Part shown: positions 7,615-14,998 of the stretch, in pieces
Numbering within the stretch: position 1 is the stretch's first letter
Layout of the letters: every line of letters starts with the position of its first letter
Origin: DASQUK01 sp046723645
GTDB taxonomy: Bacteria > Actinomycetota > Acidimicrobiia > Acidimicrobiales > VFJN01
Assembly (NCBI GenBank): GCA_046723645.1
Contig: JBKOUY010000051.1
Span: forward strand, 1-26,187
Length of the DNA stretch: 26,187 nt
Direction of reading: 5' to 3'
Notes under the pieces: model-generated
Told to the model about the DNA's origin: nothing
The model's database searches: none
What the model saw: the letters and a program-made list of their open reading frames with translations, nothing else
Position numbers and translations under genes: made by a program

Positions 7615-8361
7615 TCAGTCCCGGGGGCTCAGGACGCAGAACTCGTTCCCGTCGGGATCGGCGAGCACGACCCAGGTCTGTTCGCCCTGCCCGATGTCCG
7701 CCGGCGAGGCGCCCAGGCCGCGAACCCTCGACACCTCGGCCGCCTGGTCGTCGGCCGCGTAGGGGGCGACGTCGATGTGCACGCGGTTCTTGGCGACCTT
7801 GGGGTCGCTGACCCGGATGAGCTCCAGCCGCGGGCCCAGGCCGTCGGGCCGGGCCAGCGCCGCATGGCCGTCGCCCTGGCCGACGATCGGCCATCCGGCC
7901 GCGGCGCTCCAGAAGGGAGCCAGGGCACCGGGGTCGGGGGTGTCCAGGACGATCGCCGCCACCGCACCCGCGTTGTCGTATTCGTCTCGTGGGTCGAGCA
8001 CGCAGAGCTCGTTGCCCTCCGGGTCGGCGAGCACGACCCAGCGCACGTCGGTCTGACCGATGTCGGCGGGCTCGGCCCCGTGGGCCAGCAGGCGTTCGAC
8101 GATCTCGCTCTGTTCGCTGTCCGAGCGGCTGTTGAGGTCGATGTGGACGCGGTTCTTCGCCACCTTGGGGTCGTCGACTTGCACGAAAACCAGCGCAACC
8201 CCGGGCTCGGTGGGCGCCCCGGCATCGTCCTCCGGTGGCTCGACGACGACCTCGTCGGGTTCCTCGTAGGTGATGGGCCACCCGGTCGCGGCGGCCCAGA
8301 ACCGGGCCAACGCCGACGGGTCGGCAGCGTCGAAGACCAGGGAGTACAGGCGGGTCGGCAT
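7615..8361 (-). CDS. Two-domain VOC (glyoxalase/bleomycin-resistance fold) protein
   Basis: A 248-residue protein made of two tandem VOC modules (about residues 1-127 and 130-248). Each contains the same string DPKVAKNRVHID, a WVVLADP.GNE.CVL strand and an ALAxFW(A/S)AA(A/T)GWPI helix, so it arose by internal duplication; the DNA of the two repeats is also still similar. Members of this Glyoxalase_6-like group bind metals or small ligands, but no substrate can be deduced. The ATG at 8359-8361 gives the canonical N-terminus MPTRLYSLVFDAADP. It is convergent with the DoxX-like gene and its remnant neighbour. Confidence 0.88.
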   Translation of the reverse strand: MPTRLYSLVFDAADPSALARFWAAATGWPITYEEPDEVVVEPPEDDAGAPTEPGVALVFVQVDDPKVAKNRVHIDLNSRSDSEQSEIVERLLAHGAEPADIGQTDVRWVVLADPEGNELCVLDPRDEYDNAGAVAAIVLDTPDPGALAPFWSAAAGWPIVGQGDGHAALARPDGLGPRLELIRVSDPKVAKNRVHIDVAPYAADDQAAEVSRVRGLGASPADIGQGEQTWVVLADPDGNEFCVLSPRD

Positions 8362-8678
8362 GGCCGGCGACCGTATCCCGCTCGGCCGACGGCAGCGTGG
8401 GAATTCGGCCGCGGCGCGGGACGATCCCCCGGCGCGCGCTGGGGATCGAGCCGGGGGACCGTCCTCTGGCCGCTACCCGGACGACCGGCCGTTACTCGCC
8501 ATTCCTGGACAAACCTGTGGCAACGAGACCCGATGGCGTTGCTCCGGACGCCGCCCGCCCGCCTTCGGCATGGCACAACGAGCCTCAGAAGGACACGTTT
8601 TGGCTGGTCAGCCTGGGCACACGGATGAATCCCGGGTGAGCGCACGCCCCTCAACTGCCCGTCGGATACTGTCGGCCC
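8362..8678. other. Intergenic region with hairpin and a -10 element
   Basis: No convincing gene is seen in this 317-bp divergent gap. It holds an 8-bp inverted repeat CGATCCCC / GGGGATCG (8422-8429 and 8441-8448, 11-nt loop). A TACTGT hexamer at 8667-8672, 6 nt before the ATG at 8679, suits a leaderless transcript of the next gene. An open 80-codon frame at 8397-8639 has no recognisable domain and probably is not a gene. Confidence 0.4.
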
Positions 8679-9302
8679 ATGGCTGTGGACCTGGCTTCCC
8701 TCGTGACTCCCTGGCGCGCCGCAGTGGTCACCTCGGAGATCCAGAACGGGCTCCTCGGCGAGCCCAGCGTCTTTCCCGAGCTCGCCAAGGTGGCGCAGGA
8801 GACGATGGTCCCGGCCACGGTCCGGCTGGTGAAGGCGGCCCGCGTGGCGGGCGTGCAGGTGATCCATTGCACGTTCTCGCACCGACCCGACTTCAAGGCG
8901 ACCAACACCAATGCCCGGCTGTTCATGAGCGCCCGGCGCTCGCCTGTGCGCTTCGACCGGGGCGGCGTGGCCACGGCCGTGATCCCCGAGGTCGGCGCCG
9001 AGCCCGACGACCTCGTGCTCACGCGTGCCCACGGGCTCAATCCCATGGCGGGCACCGACCTCGATCCGGTCCTGCGCAATCTCGACCTGCGCACCATCGT
9101 GGTGGCGGGTGTCTCGGTCAACGTGGCCATCACCAACCTGGTGATGGATGCGGTCAACCACGGCTACGACGTCGTGCTGCCCCGTGACGCGGTGTGCGGC
9201 GTGCCGGCCGACTACGCCGACGCCATGATCGACAACACCCTGAGCCTGCTGGCCACGCTCACGACCGTCGACGAGCTGGTCGAGATCTGGTCGAAGCAGT
9301 AG
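8679..9302 (+). CDS. Isochorismatase-fold (cysteine hydrolase superfamily) protein lacking the usual triad
   Basis: A 207-residue protein with the isochorismatase-family fold: VVTSEIQNGLLG at the first strand, AGVQVIHCTF, then TIVVAGVSVNVAITNLVMDA and YDVVLPRDAVCG. In active family members the triad is Asp (first strand), Lys, and Cys in the GVxTNxCV stretch. Here the Asp position reads Glu (SEIQ), the Lys region reads LTRAHGLNP, and the nucleophile position reads Ala (VNVAI). It may be a pseudoenzyme or belong to a Cys-less subfamily. The start is the ATG at 8679 with TACTGT 6 nt upstream, suggesting leaderless transcription. It likely forms an operon with the LLM oxidoreductase 22 bp downstream. 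Confidence 0.82.
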   Translation: MAVDLASLVTPWRAAVVTSEIQNGLLGEPSVFPELAKVAQETMVPATVRLVKAARVAGVQVIHCTFSHRPDFKATNTNARLFMSARRSPVRFDRGGVATAVIPEVGAEPDDLVLTRAHGLNPMAGTDLDPVLRNLDLRTIVVAGVSVNVAITNLVMDAVNHGYDVVLPRDAVCGVPADYADAMIDNTLSLLATLTTVDELVEIWSKQ

Positions 9303-9324
9303 CCGCCGCGGGCGGGGGGATCCG

Positions 9325-10194
9325 ATGAAGTTCTGCCAGTCGCTGATGTACGCACCGCCGGCCGACTGGCTGGAGCTGACCCGCTGCGCCGAGGACGTGG
9401 GCTTCGACCAGGTGTCGCTGTCGGACCACGTGTTCTACCCCGGCAAGCTCGAGTCGTCGTACCCGTACAGCAGCAGCGGGCGGCCCATCTTCCCGCCCGA
9501 GACCCCGTGGCCCGACGTTTGGGTGATGACCGGTGCATTGGCCGCGGCCACTGAACGCATCCGCTTTGCCACCCACGTCTACGTGCTGCCCGCCCGCAAC
9601 CCCTTCGTGGTTGCGAAGGCGGTCGGCACCGCCGCCTTCGTGTCGGGAAACCGGGTGCTGCTCGGGGTCGGCGCCGGCTGGATGCGGGAGGAGTTCGACC
9701 AGCTCGAGCAGCCGTTCGAGGGTCGCGGAAACCGGATGGAGGAGCAGATCGAGGTGCTGCGGACCCTGTGGCGCGGCGGCATGGTCGAGCACCACGGCGA
9801 GTTCTACGACTTCGACCAACTGGAGATGGCCCCGGCGCCCGCGCAGCCGGTCCCGATCCTGATCGGGGGGCAGACCGAGATCGCGCTCCGGCGCGCGGCA
9901 CGCATCGGCGACGGCTGGCTGGGAACGCACTACGGCCTCGACGAGCTCCGTGGCTACGTCGAGCGGCTGCAGGCCTATCGCCGGGAGTACGGGACCGACG
10001 GCCAGCCGTTCGAGATCCAGGCGGCGGTCACCGACCGCCTGCCCGACGGCGGCGTGTGCGCCGAGCTGGACGAGCTGGGCGTGACCGCGCTGATCACATC
10101 GGCGTGGCTCATCGAAGGCCTGACGTTCGCGTCCGTGGACGACAACCGGCGCGCCCTCGAGCGCTTCGCCTCCACCTACATCAGCCCGAGCTGA
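9325..10194 (+). CDS. LLM-class (F420-dependent) oxidoreductase
   Basis: A 289-residue luciferase-like monooxygenase-fold (TIM barrel) protein. Seen: WLELTRCAEDVGFDQVSLSDHVFYP at the N-terminus, ALAAATERIRFATHVYVLPARNP, GNRVLLGVGAGWMREEF, the HHGEFYDFDQLEM stretch and VPILIGGQTEIALRRAARIGDGWLG. The GVGxGWxxEEF and P(I/V)xxGG patterns are typical of actinobacterial F420-dependent members; FMN use cannot be excluded. The substrate is unknown. The ATG at 9325 is preceded by a strong GGGGGGA ribosome binding site. Its neighbours suggest oxidative breakdown of a small organic compound (inference). Confidence 0.9.
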   Translation: MKFCQSLMYAPPADWLELTRCAEDVGFDQVSLSDHVFYPGKLESSYPYSSSGRPIFPPETPWPDVWVMTGALAAATERIRFATHVYVLPARNPFVVAKAVGTAAFVSGNRVLLGVGAGWMREEFDQLEQPFEGRGNRMEEQIEVLRTLWRGGMVEHHGEFYDFDQLEMAPAPAQPVPILIGGQTEIALRRAARIGDGWLGTHYGLDELRGYVERLQAYRREYGTDGQPFEIQAAVTDRLPDGGVCAELDELGVTALITSAWLIEGLTFASVDDNRRALERFASTYISPS

Positions 10195-10281
10195 CACGCC
10201 CCCAGCGCGCGGGTAGCAGGTGCGGCGATCGATGGGCGGCCAGCACGTCCGCGTTCCCCCGATGGTCCGACAGCTGCGGGT

Positions 10282-10287
10282 TAGCCT
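10282..10287 (+). promoter_or_regulatory. -10 element for leaderless tetR transcript
   Basis: TAGCCT (TAnnnT) ends 6 nt before the GTG at 10294 and no ribosome binding site is visible. This is the layout of a leaderless actinobacterial gene. No clear -35 is seen. Confidence 0.35.
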
Positions 10288-10293
10288 GGCGCC

Positions 10294-10959
10294 GTGGTCG
10301 AGCCGGTCGATGTGATCGACGACCTGAGGACCGCCGACGGGCGGGTGCCGGGGAGGCGGGGGCGGGCCACCCGTCAGCGCCTTCTCGACTGCACGGCGGA
10401 GATGCTGCGCACCGGCTCGTACCGCTCGCTCAAGGTCATCGACATCGCCCGCGAGGCCGGCACGTCGCCGGCCACCTTCTACCAGTACTTCGGCGACGTC
10501 GAGGACGCCATGCTGGTGCTGGCGCAGGAGATGGCGCTCGACAGCGAGCGGCTGGTACGCATCGTGCGCGAGGGCACGTGGAAGGGGCGGGCCGGCTACC
10601 GGGCCGCGCTCGGGCTCACGGACGCCTTCTTCGGCTTCTGGGACCAGCACCGCCCGGTCATCCAAGTGGTCGACCTCGGCGCCGAGGAGGGCGATCGCCG
10701 CTTCCGGAAGATCCACCTGGCGCTGCTCTACAACGTCACCGTTCAGCTGGCCGAGACGATCAAGGGCATCCAGGCCGACGAGCGGAATCTCGGCGTCGAT
10801 CCCCTGGCCCAGGCCGGCATGCTCGTCGCCACCCTCGCCAACGTGGCCGCCCACCAGCACAGCTTCGAGGCGTGGGGCATCCGAGCCGCCGACGTCCGCA
10901 TCTCCGTGGCGCGCCAGGTCTTCTCGGGCATCACCGGCCAGCGAGCACCGACTAGATGA
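10294..10959 (+). CDS. TetR family transcriptional regulator
   Basis: A 221-residue regulator. The N-terminal helix-turn-helix covers about residues 25-72: RATRQRLLDCTAEMLRTGSY, then VIDIAREAGTSPATFYQYFGDVEDAM, the classic TetR recognition helix. The C-terminal half is a ligand-binding and dimerisation domain with no recognisable ligand. The GTG at 10294 fits a leaderless start. Its 3' end overlaps the convergent SDR gene by 8 bp. Likely targets are the flanking LLM/isochorismatase or SDR/CMD operons (inference); a candidate palindrome lies at 12342-12358. Confidence 0.93.
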   Translation: MVEPVDVIDDLRTADGRVPGRRGRATRQRLLDCTAEMLRTGSYRSLKVIDIAREAGTSPATFYQYFGDVEDAMLVLAQEMALDSERLVRIVREGTWKGRAGYRAALGLTDAFFGFWDQHRPVIQVVDLGAEEGDRRFRKIHLALLYNVTVQLAETIKGIQADERNLGVDPLAQAGMLVATLANVAAHQHSFEAWGIRAADVRISVARQVFSGITGQRAPTR

Positions 10960-11755
10960 GGCTGAGGCCGCCATCGACGGCCAGCACCTGGCCGGTCACA
11001 TAGCTCGCCTCGCCCGACAGGAGGAACACCACCACTGCGCCGACCTCCCACGCGGTGCCCTGGCGGCCCAATGGGACCGGGGTGCGCGCCCGGGACGGTC
11101 GGCCACGCGTGGCCAGCCGGCCCAGTGGTGTGTCGATGAGCCCGGGCGCCACGACGTTGGCGCGGACTCCCCGCCGCGCGCCCTCGAGCGCCACATGGCG
11201 CGCCAGGCCGATGAGGCCGGCTTTCGAGGCGTCGTACGCCGGCAGCCGGCTACCGGGCTGGAGGCCGGCGACCGAGCCGATGAAGACGATGCTGCGACCG
11301 CCGTCGGTGCCGGCATCCTCGCCGAGGGCCTCCAGCGCGGCTCGCGCCACCAGGAAGTGACCGCGCAGGTTGGCGGCCATCGTCGCGTCCCAGTCCTCGG
11401 GCGTCGTGCCCGCCAGGCCGGCGCCGCGCCCGATGCCCACGTTGACGACGACGCCGTCCAGGCGACCGGCGCCGGCCTCCACGGCCCGTTCGACCATGGC
11501 TGCGCAGTCGTCGGCGGACGTCACGTCCCCGAGCACGACCGTGGCCCCGCCGCCCTGGTTGCGGACCAGGTCGGCGGTTTCTGCGGCGGCGGCGGCATCC
11601 CGGTCGACGCACACGACGTGCGCCCCGGCACGCGCGGCCAGCACCGAGATGGCGCGACCGTTGCCGATGGGGGCGTCGGGCTCGTCCGAAGCCTGCGTCC
11701 CGGCGCCCACGACCAGGACGGTTCGATCCGCAAGTCGTCCGTCCACGGCGTTCAC
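10952..11755 (-). CDS. SDR family NAD(P)-dependent oxidoreductase
   Basis: A 267-residue short-chain dehydrogenase/reductase. The Rossmann glycine loop is split: VLVVGAGT is followed by about nine extra residues (QASDEPDAP) before IGNGRAISVLA. The rest is classical: CVDRD after strand 2, NVGIG, the catalytic Ser in FIGSVAG, YDASK (Tyr-x-x-x-Lys), VAPGLIDTPLG, and a C-terminal YVTGQVLAVDGG. The extended loop occurs in a known SDR subgroup with GxTxGxxIGNGRA-like motifs. The GTG start at 11755 overlaps the stop of the upstream CMD-like gene (GTGA), so the two are co-translated. The substrate is unknown. Confidence 0.92.
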   Translation of the reverse strand: MNAVDGRLADRTVLVVGAGTQASDEPDAPIGNGRAISVLAARAGAHVVCVDRDAAAAAETADLVRNQGGGATVVLGDVTSADDCAAMVERAVEAGAGRLDGVVVNVGIGRGAGLAGTTPEDWDATMAANLRGHFLVARAALEALGEDAGTDGGRSIVFIGSVAGLQPGSRLPAYDASKAGLIGLARHVALEGARRGVRANVVAPGLIDTPLGRLATRGRPSRARTPVPLGRQGTAWEVGAVVVFLLSGEASYVTGQVLAVDGGLSLI

Positions 11756-12318
11756 TCCACGTCCGGCTCCTCCACCTGGACCCCCATGGAGTTCAGCGCG
11801 AAGGCCAGCATGTGGTAGTGCCCGACCACCATGGGCACCTCGATCAGCTGGCGTTCGTCGTAGCGTTCCGCCAGCGCGGCCCAGGTGGCGTCGCCGATAC
11901 AGGCGCCGTCGTGCAGCTCGTCGGCGGCACGGATCAGGACAGCGTCGAACGGCGCCCACACCGGGTCGTCCGGCGCGTCGGCCGCCCGGAGCCGCTCCAC
12001 CTCCTCGGTCGTGACCCCGGCACCCCCAGCGATGCGCACGTGCTGGTTCCATTCGTAGTCGGACCGGCAGTGCCAGGCCGTTCGGAGGATGAGCAGCTCG
12101 CGGTCGCGGCTCGGCAGCAGCCCCAGGAGGAGCTTGCCCCCGAACGGCAGCCAGCGGCGGAACAGCCCTGGGTGCCGCACGAGTGTGTTGAACACGTTGC
12201 CGGCGGATTGCACCGGGGCGCCCACCTGGGCCAGCAGCTCGTCGGCCCGCTCATCGCGTTCCTCGGGCGGCAACGGCGGGATGCGGGGCGCGGTCGGCTT
12301 CATCATGGGTGGCGTCAT
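11752..12318 (-). CDS. Carboxymuconolactone decarboxylase (AhpD-like) family protein
   Basis: A 188-residue all-helical protein of the CMD/AhpD superfamily. The diagnostic stretch is RELLILRTAWHCRSDYEWNQHV (about residues 70-90), carrying the EWxxH motif. The CxxC of peroxidase-type AhpD is absent; only one Cys is present here, so redox activity of the AhpD kind is unlikely. The N-terminus PRIPPLPPEERDE is typical of this group. I chose the ATG at 12318 because GGAAAG lies 7-12 bp upstream. It leads a two-gene operon with the SDR and is divergent from the EthD-domain gene across 80 bp. Confidence 0.9.
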   Translation of the reverse strand: MTPPMMKPTAPRIPPLPPEERDERADELLAQVGAPVQSAGNVFNTLVRHPGLFRRWLPFGGKLLLGLLPSRDRELLILRTAWHCRSDYEWNQHVRIAGGAGVTTEEVERLRAADAPDDPVWAPFDAVLIRAADELHDGACIGDATWAALAERYDERQLIEVPMVVGHYHMLAFALNSMGVQVEEPDVE

Positions 12319-12341
12319 CGTTTGCTTTCCGGTTGTGGCTG

Positions 12342-12358
12342 TGCGGTCATATGCCGCA
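12342..12358. promoter_or_regulatory. Candidate operator palindrome in the divergent CMD/EthD promoter region
   Basis: TGCGG and CCGCA arms flank a 7-bp centre TCATATG midway in the 80-bp gap between divergent starts. The size and position would suit a TetR-type regulator such as the one at 10294. Pattern only. Confidence 0.3.
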
Positions 12359-12398
12359 GCGCTGCCACCAGTTTGTCTACACAGGGAAGGGGGCACAG

Positions 12399-12758
12399 AT
12401 GATCCGCCTGACGGCCATGCTCCGCCGCAATCCGGCGCTGACGGCCGACCAGTTCCAGGCCCACTGGCGTGACGTGCATGCCCGCAAGATCGTGTCCGTC
12501 CCCGGGGTCCGGAGCCGCCTCGTCCGCTACGAGCAGCACCCTCGCCTGGCGACCGGGACCGGCGGTTGGGCCGGCACCGAGGGCTTCGACGGCGTCGCCG
12601 TGCAGTGGTACCGGAGCCTCGACGACTTCATCGCCATGACCAGCGACCCGGGCTACCAGGACACCGTTGCGCCCGACGAGCGACAGCTCCTCGACCTCGC
12701 CGGCGGCGTCTACCTTCTGACCGACGAACCGCGCATCATCATCGACGGGGAGGACTGA
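12399..12758 (+). CDS. EthD domain-containing protein
   Basis: A 119-residue ferredoxin-like (dimeric alpha-beta barrel) protein. The EthD pattern is clear: MIRLTAMLRRNPALTADQFQ, HWRDVHARKIVSVPGVR, then a GVAVQWYRSLDDFIAM strand-helix. EthD-like proteins accompany oxidative degradation systems, where their exact role is often unknown. The ATG at 12399 has a strong AAGGGGG site about 6 bp upstream. Its stop overlaps the tldD start (TGATG at 12756-12760), which couples it to the protease gene, an unusual partnership. Confidence 0.88.
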   Translation: MIRLTAMLRRNPALTADQFQAHWRDVHARKIVSVPGVRSRLVRYEQHPRLATGTGGWAGTEGFDGVAVQWYRSLDDFIAMTSDPGYQDTVAPDERQLLDLAGGVYLLTDEPRIIIDGED

Positions 12759-14194
12759 TGCTCGAGCTCGCCAGCGCCGCCATCGAGGCCGCACTCGCCG
12801 CCGGTGCCCGCTACGCCGATGCCCGCGTCATGGTGATCCGGCACGAGTCGATGGAGGCTCGTAACCGGGTGGTCGAGGACCTCACGCAGACCGAGAACGC
12901 CGGCATCGGAGTGCGGGCGCTGATCGGGTCCTCCTGGGGGTTCCAGGCCACCCCGGTGCTCACGGCGGCGGCCGCCCGTGAGGCCGGCGAGGGGGCGGCT
13001 GCGGTGGCGCGGGCATCCGGGAGGGTGGCGGGGCCGCCGCTCGACCTGGCGCCGGCGCCGGTCGTTGAGGCCGAGTGGTCTTCGACGTGGCAGGTCCATC
13101 CGCTCGACGACATCAGCCTGGCCGAGAAGGGCGACCTGCTCGTCGACGCCACCGGCGCCGCCAACGACGCCGGTGTGCCCCTGGCCCAGGCGAGCTACCA
13201 GGCGTGGGATACGGAGAAGTGGTTTGCCTCGAGCGAGGGCAGCCGCATCAGCCAGCGCCTGGTCGAGTGCGGGGCAGTGGTCGATGCCACCGCCATCGGC
13301 GACGGCGAGACGCAGCGCCGGTCCTACCCGGGCGTTCGGGGCCAGTACGGAACGCAGGGCTGGGAGCTGGTGCAGGGCCTCGACCTCGTGGCCAACGCCG
13401 CCACCATGGCCGAGCAGGCGCTCGCCCTGCTGGAGGCTCCGCAGTGCCCGGAGGGCAGGACCACGATCGTCCTCGACTCCGACCAGGTGGCGCTGCAGAT
13501 CCACGAGTCGGTGGGACACGCCGTCGAGCTCGACCGCATCCTCGGCTGGGAGGCGGCGTTCGCCGGTACCTCCTGGCTCGACGCCGCCCGGCTTGGTGAC
13601 CTGCGCTTCGGCAGCGAGGTGATGCAGATCACGGCCGACGCGACGCTGCCGGGCGCCATGGGCAGCTTCGGCTACGACGACGAGGGCGTGCCCGCCCAGT
13701 CGGTGGACATCGTGCGCGACGGCCGCTGGGTCGGGGTGCTGTCCGGCCGGGACTCGGCGCCGCTCGTGGGCCTGGCGTCCGGCGGGATGGTGCGGGCCGA
13801 CGGGCCCGCCCGGCTGCCGATGGTGCGGATGACCAACGTGGGCCTGCGGCCCGGCGAGTCGTCGCTCGACGAGATGATCGCCGGCACCGACGATGGCATC
13901 TACATGCAGACCAACCGGTCGTGGTCGATCGACGACAAGCGGCTCAACTTCCAGTTCGGCTGCGAGATCGGCTGGGAGATCAAGGACGGCAGGCTGGGCC
14001 GCATGCTCAAGAACCCCACGTACACCGGCATCGGCCCGACGTTCTGGGCGTCGCTCGACGCGGTAGGGGGCGCAGACGAGTGGACCGTGTGGGGCGTGCC
14101 GCACTGCGGCAAAGGCCAGCCGCTACAGGTGGGCCACACCGGCCACCACGCCGCCCCGTCGCGATTCCGGAACGTGCGGGTGGGGGTGCGCTAG
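12758..14194 (+). CDS. tldD: TldD metalloprotease subunit (TldD/PmbA family)
   Basis: A 478-residue TldD-type subunit. The zinc motif HExxxH is present as LQIHESVGHAVELDRILG (His about 249, Glu 250, His 254), and the third ligand Cys is in FGCEIGW (about 402). In E. coli TldD pairs with TldE (PmbA) to form a protease that opens unfolded peptides such as microcin precursors and CcdA. The N-terminal domain (residues 1-190) forms the substrate tunnel half. Its ATG overlaps the EthD stop by 1 bp. The TldE partner is at 14999, beyond a divergent HAD gene. Confidence 0.94.
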   Translation: MLELASAAIEAALAAGARYADARVMVIRHESMEARNRVVEDLTQTENAGIGVRALIGSSWGFQATPVLTAAAAREAGEGAAAVARASGRVAGPPLDLAPAPVVEAEWSSTWQVHPLDDISLAEKGDLLVDATGAANDAGVPLAQASYQAWDTEKWFASSEGSRISQRLVECGAVVDATAIGDGETQRRSYPGVRGQYGTQGWELVQGLDLVANAATMAEQALALLEAPQCPEGRTTIVLDSDQVALQIHESVGHAVELDRILGWEAAFAGTSWLDAARLGDLRFGSEVMQITADATLPGAMGSFGYDDEGVPAQSVDIVRDGRWVGVLSGRDSAPLVGLASGGMVRADGPARLPMVRMTNVGLRPGESSLDEMIAGTDDGIYMQTNRSWSIDDKRLNFQFGCEIGWEIKDGRLGRMLKNPTYTGIGPTFWASLDAVGGADEWTVWGVPHCGKGQPLQVGHTGHHAAPSRFRNVRVGVR

Positions 14195-14228
14195 CCACCA
14201 GTACGTGCACGGGCGACCGGTGGGTCGG

Positions 14229-14975
14229 TCAGGCCGACAGTCGGTCGAGCAGCGCGGGCACCTGGCGGATCGAGGTGAGCTCGTGGAAGCCCATGCGCTC
14301 GGCGTCGGCGTCCGGCACGTGTTCGAGCTCCCACGTGTAGACGTACGGCAGGTGGGCGGCGTGCCCGCCGAGCTCGACGACGGGGAGGATGTCGGAGCGC
14401 ACCGAGTTGCCGATCATCAGGAAGTTCTCGGGCGCCACGCCGGCCTCGCTCATGACCCGCCGGTAGGTGGCCATGTCCTTCTCGGACACGATCTCGACCC
14501 GTGCGAAGCGGTCGGCCAGCCCCGAGCCTGCGACCTTGGACTCCTGGTGGAACAGGTCGCCCTTCGTCACCACGATCAGCCGGTACCCGTCCTCGTCCAG
14601 GCGCGCGACGACCTCGTCGACACCCTCGAGGAGCTCGACCGGCCGGTCCAGGAGCCGCTTGCCCAGGTCGAGGATGGCGCCGATCTCGCCACTGGTCACG
14701 CGCCCGCCGGTCAGGTCGATGGCGGACTCGATCAGTGACAGCGTGAACGCCTTGGCGCCGTAGCCGTAGATGGCGAGGTTGGCGCGCTCGGTGGCCACGA
14801 CCCGCTCGTCGATCACAGTCGGGTCGCCGTCGACATACGGCGCGACGAGGGCGACGAATCGGGCGTGGGCGTCGACGAAGTGGCTCTCGCTGTGCCACAG
14901 CGTGTCGTCACCGTCGAAGGCGACCACCTCGATGCCGTCGCCGCCGAGCCTGCGGGCGCCGCTCGCGAGTGTCAC
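14229..14975 (-). CDS. HAD superfamily hydrolase (phosphatase)
   Basis: A 248-residue haloacid-dehalogenase fold hydrolase. Motif I is FDGDDTLWHSE (nucleophile Asp and acid/base Asp, about residues 20-26), motif II is VVTKGD (Thr), motif III is the Lys in IVSEKD, and motif IV is IGNSVRSDI. The cap is a helical C1-type insertion (about residues 35-115). The substrate is unknown, but DGDDTLW proteins are usually small-molecule phosphatases. I take the GTG at 14975. The gene sits head-to-head with tldE (about 23 bp apart), separating the two protease genes. Confidence 0.9.
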   Translation of the reverse strand: MTLASGARRLGGDGIEVVAFDGDDTLWHSESHFVDAHARFVALVAPYVDGDPTVIDERVVATERANLAIYGYGAKAFTLSLIESAIDLTGGRVTSGEIGAILDLGKRLLDRPVELLEGVDEVVARLDEDGYRLIVVTKGDLFHQESKVAGSGLADRFARVEIVSEKDMATYRRVMSEAGVAPENFLMIGNSVRSDILPVVELGGHAAHLPYVYTWELEHVPDADAERMGFHELTSIRQVPALLDRLSA

Positions 14976-14985
14976 CCATTCACAC

Positions 14986-14991
14986 TACGGT
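14986..14991 (+). promoter_or_regulatory. -10 element for a leaderless tldE start
   Basis: TACGGT (TAnnnT) ends 7 nt before the ATG at 14999 and no Shine-Dalgarno is present. This supports 14999 over the adjacent ATG at 14996 or the GTG at 14969. Confidence 0.35.
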
Positions 14992-14998
14992 CCCGATG

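Noticed and set aside
8397..8639. 80-codon open frame ending DTFWLVSLGTRMNPG
   Set aside because: Its last part looks protein-like, but there is no recognised family or good start; it could be a remnant at most.
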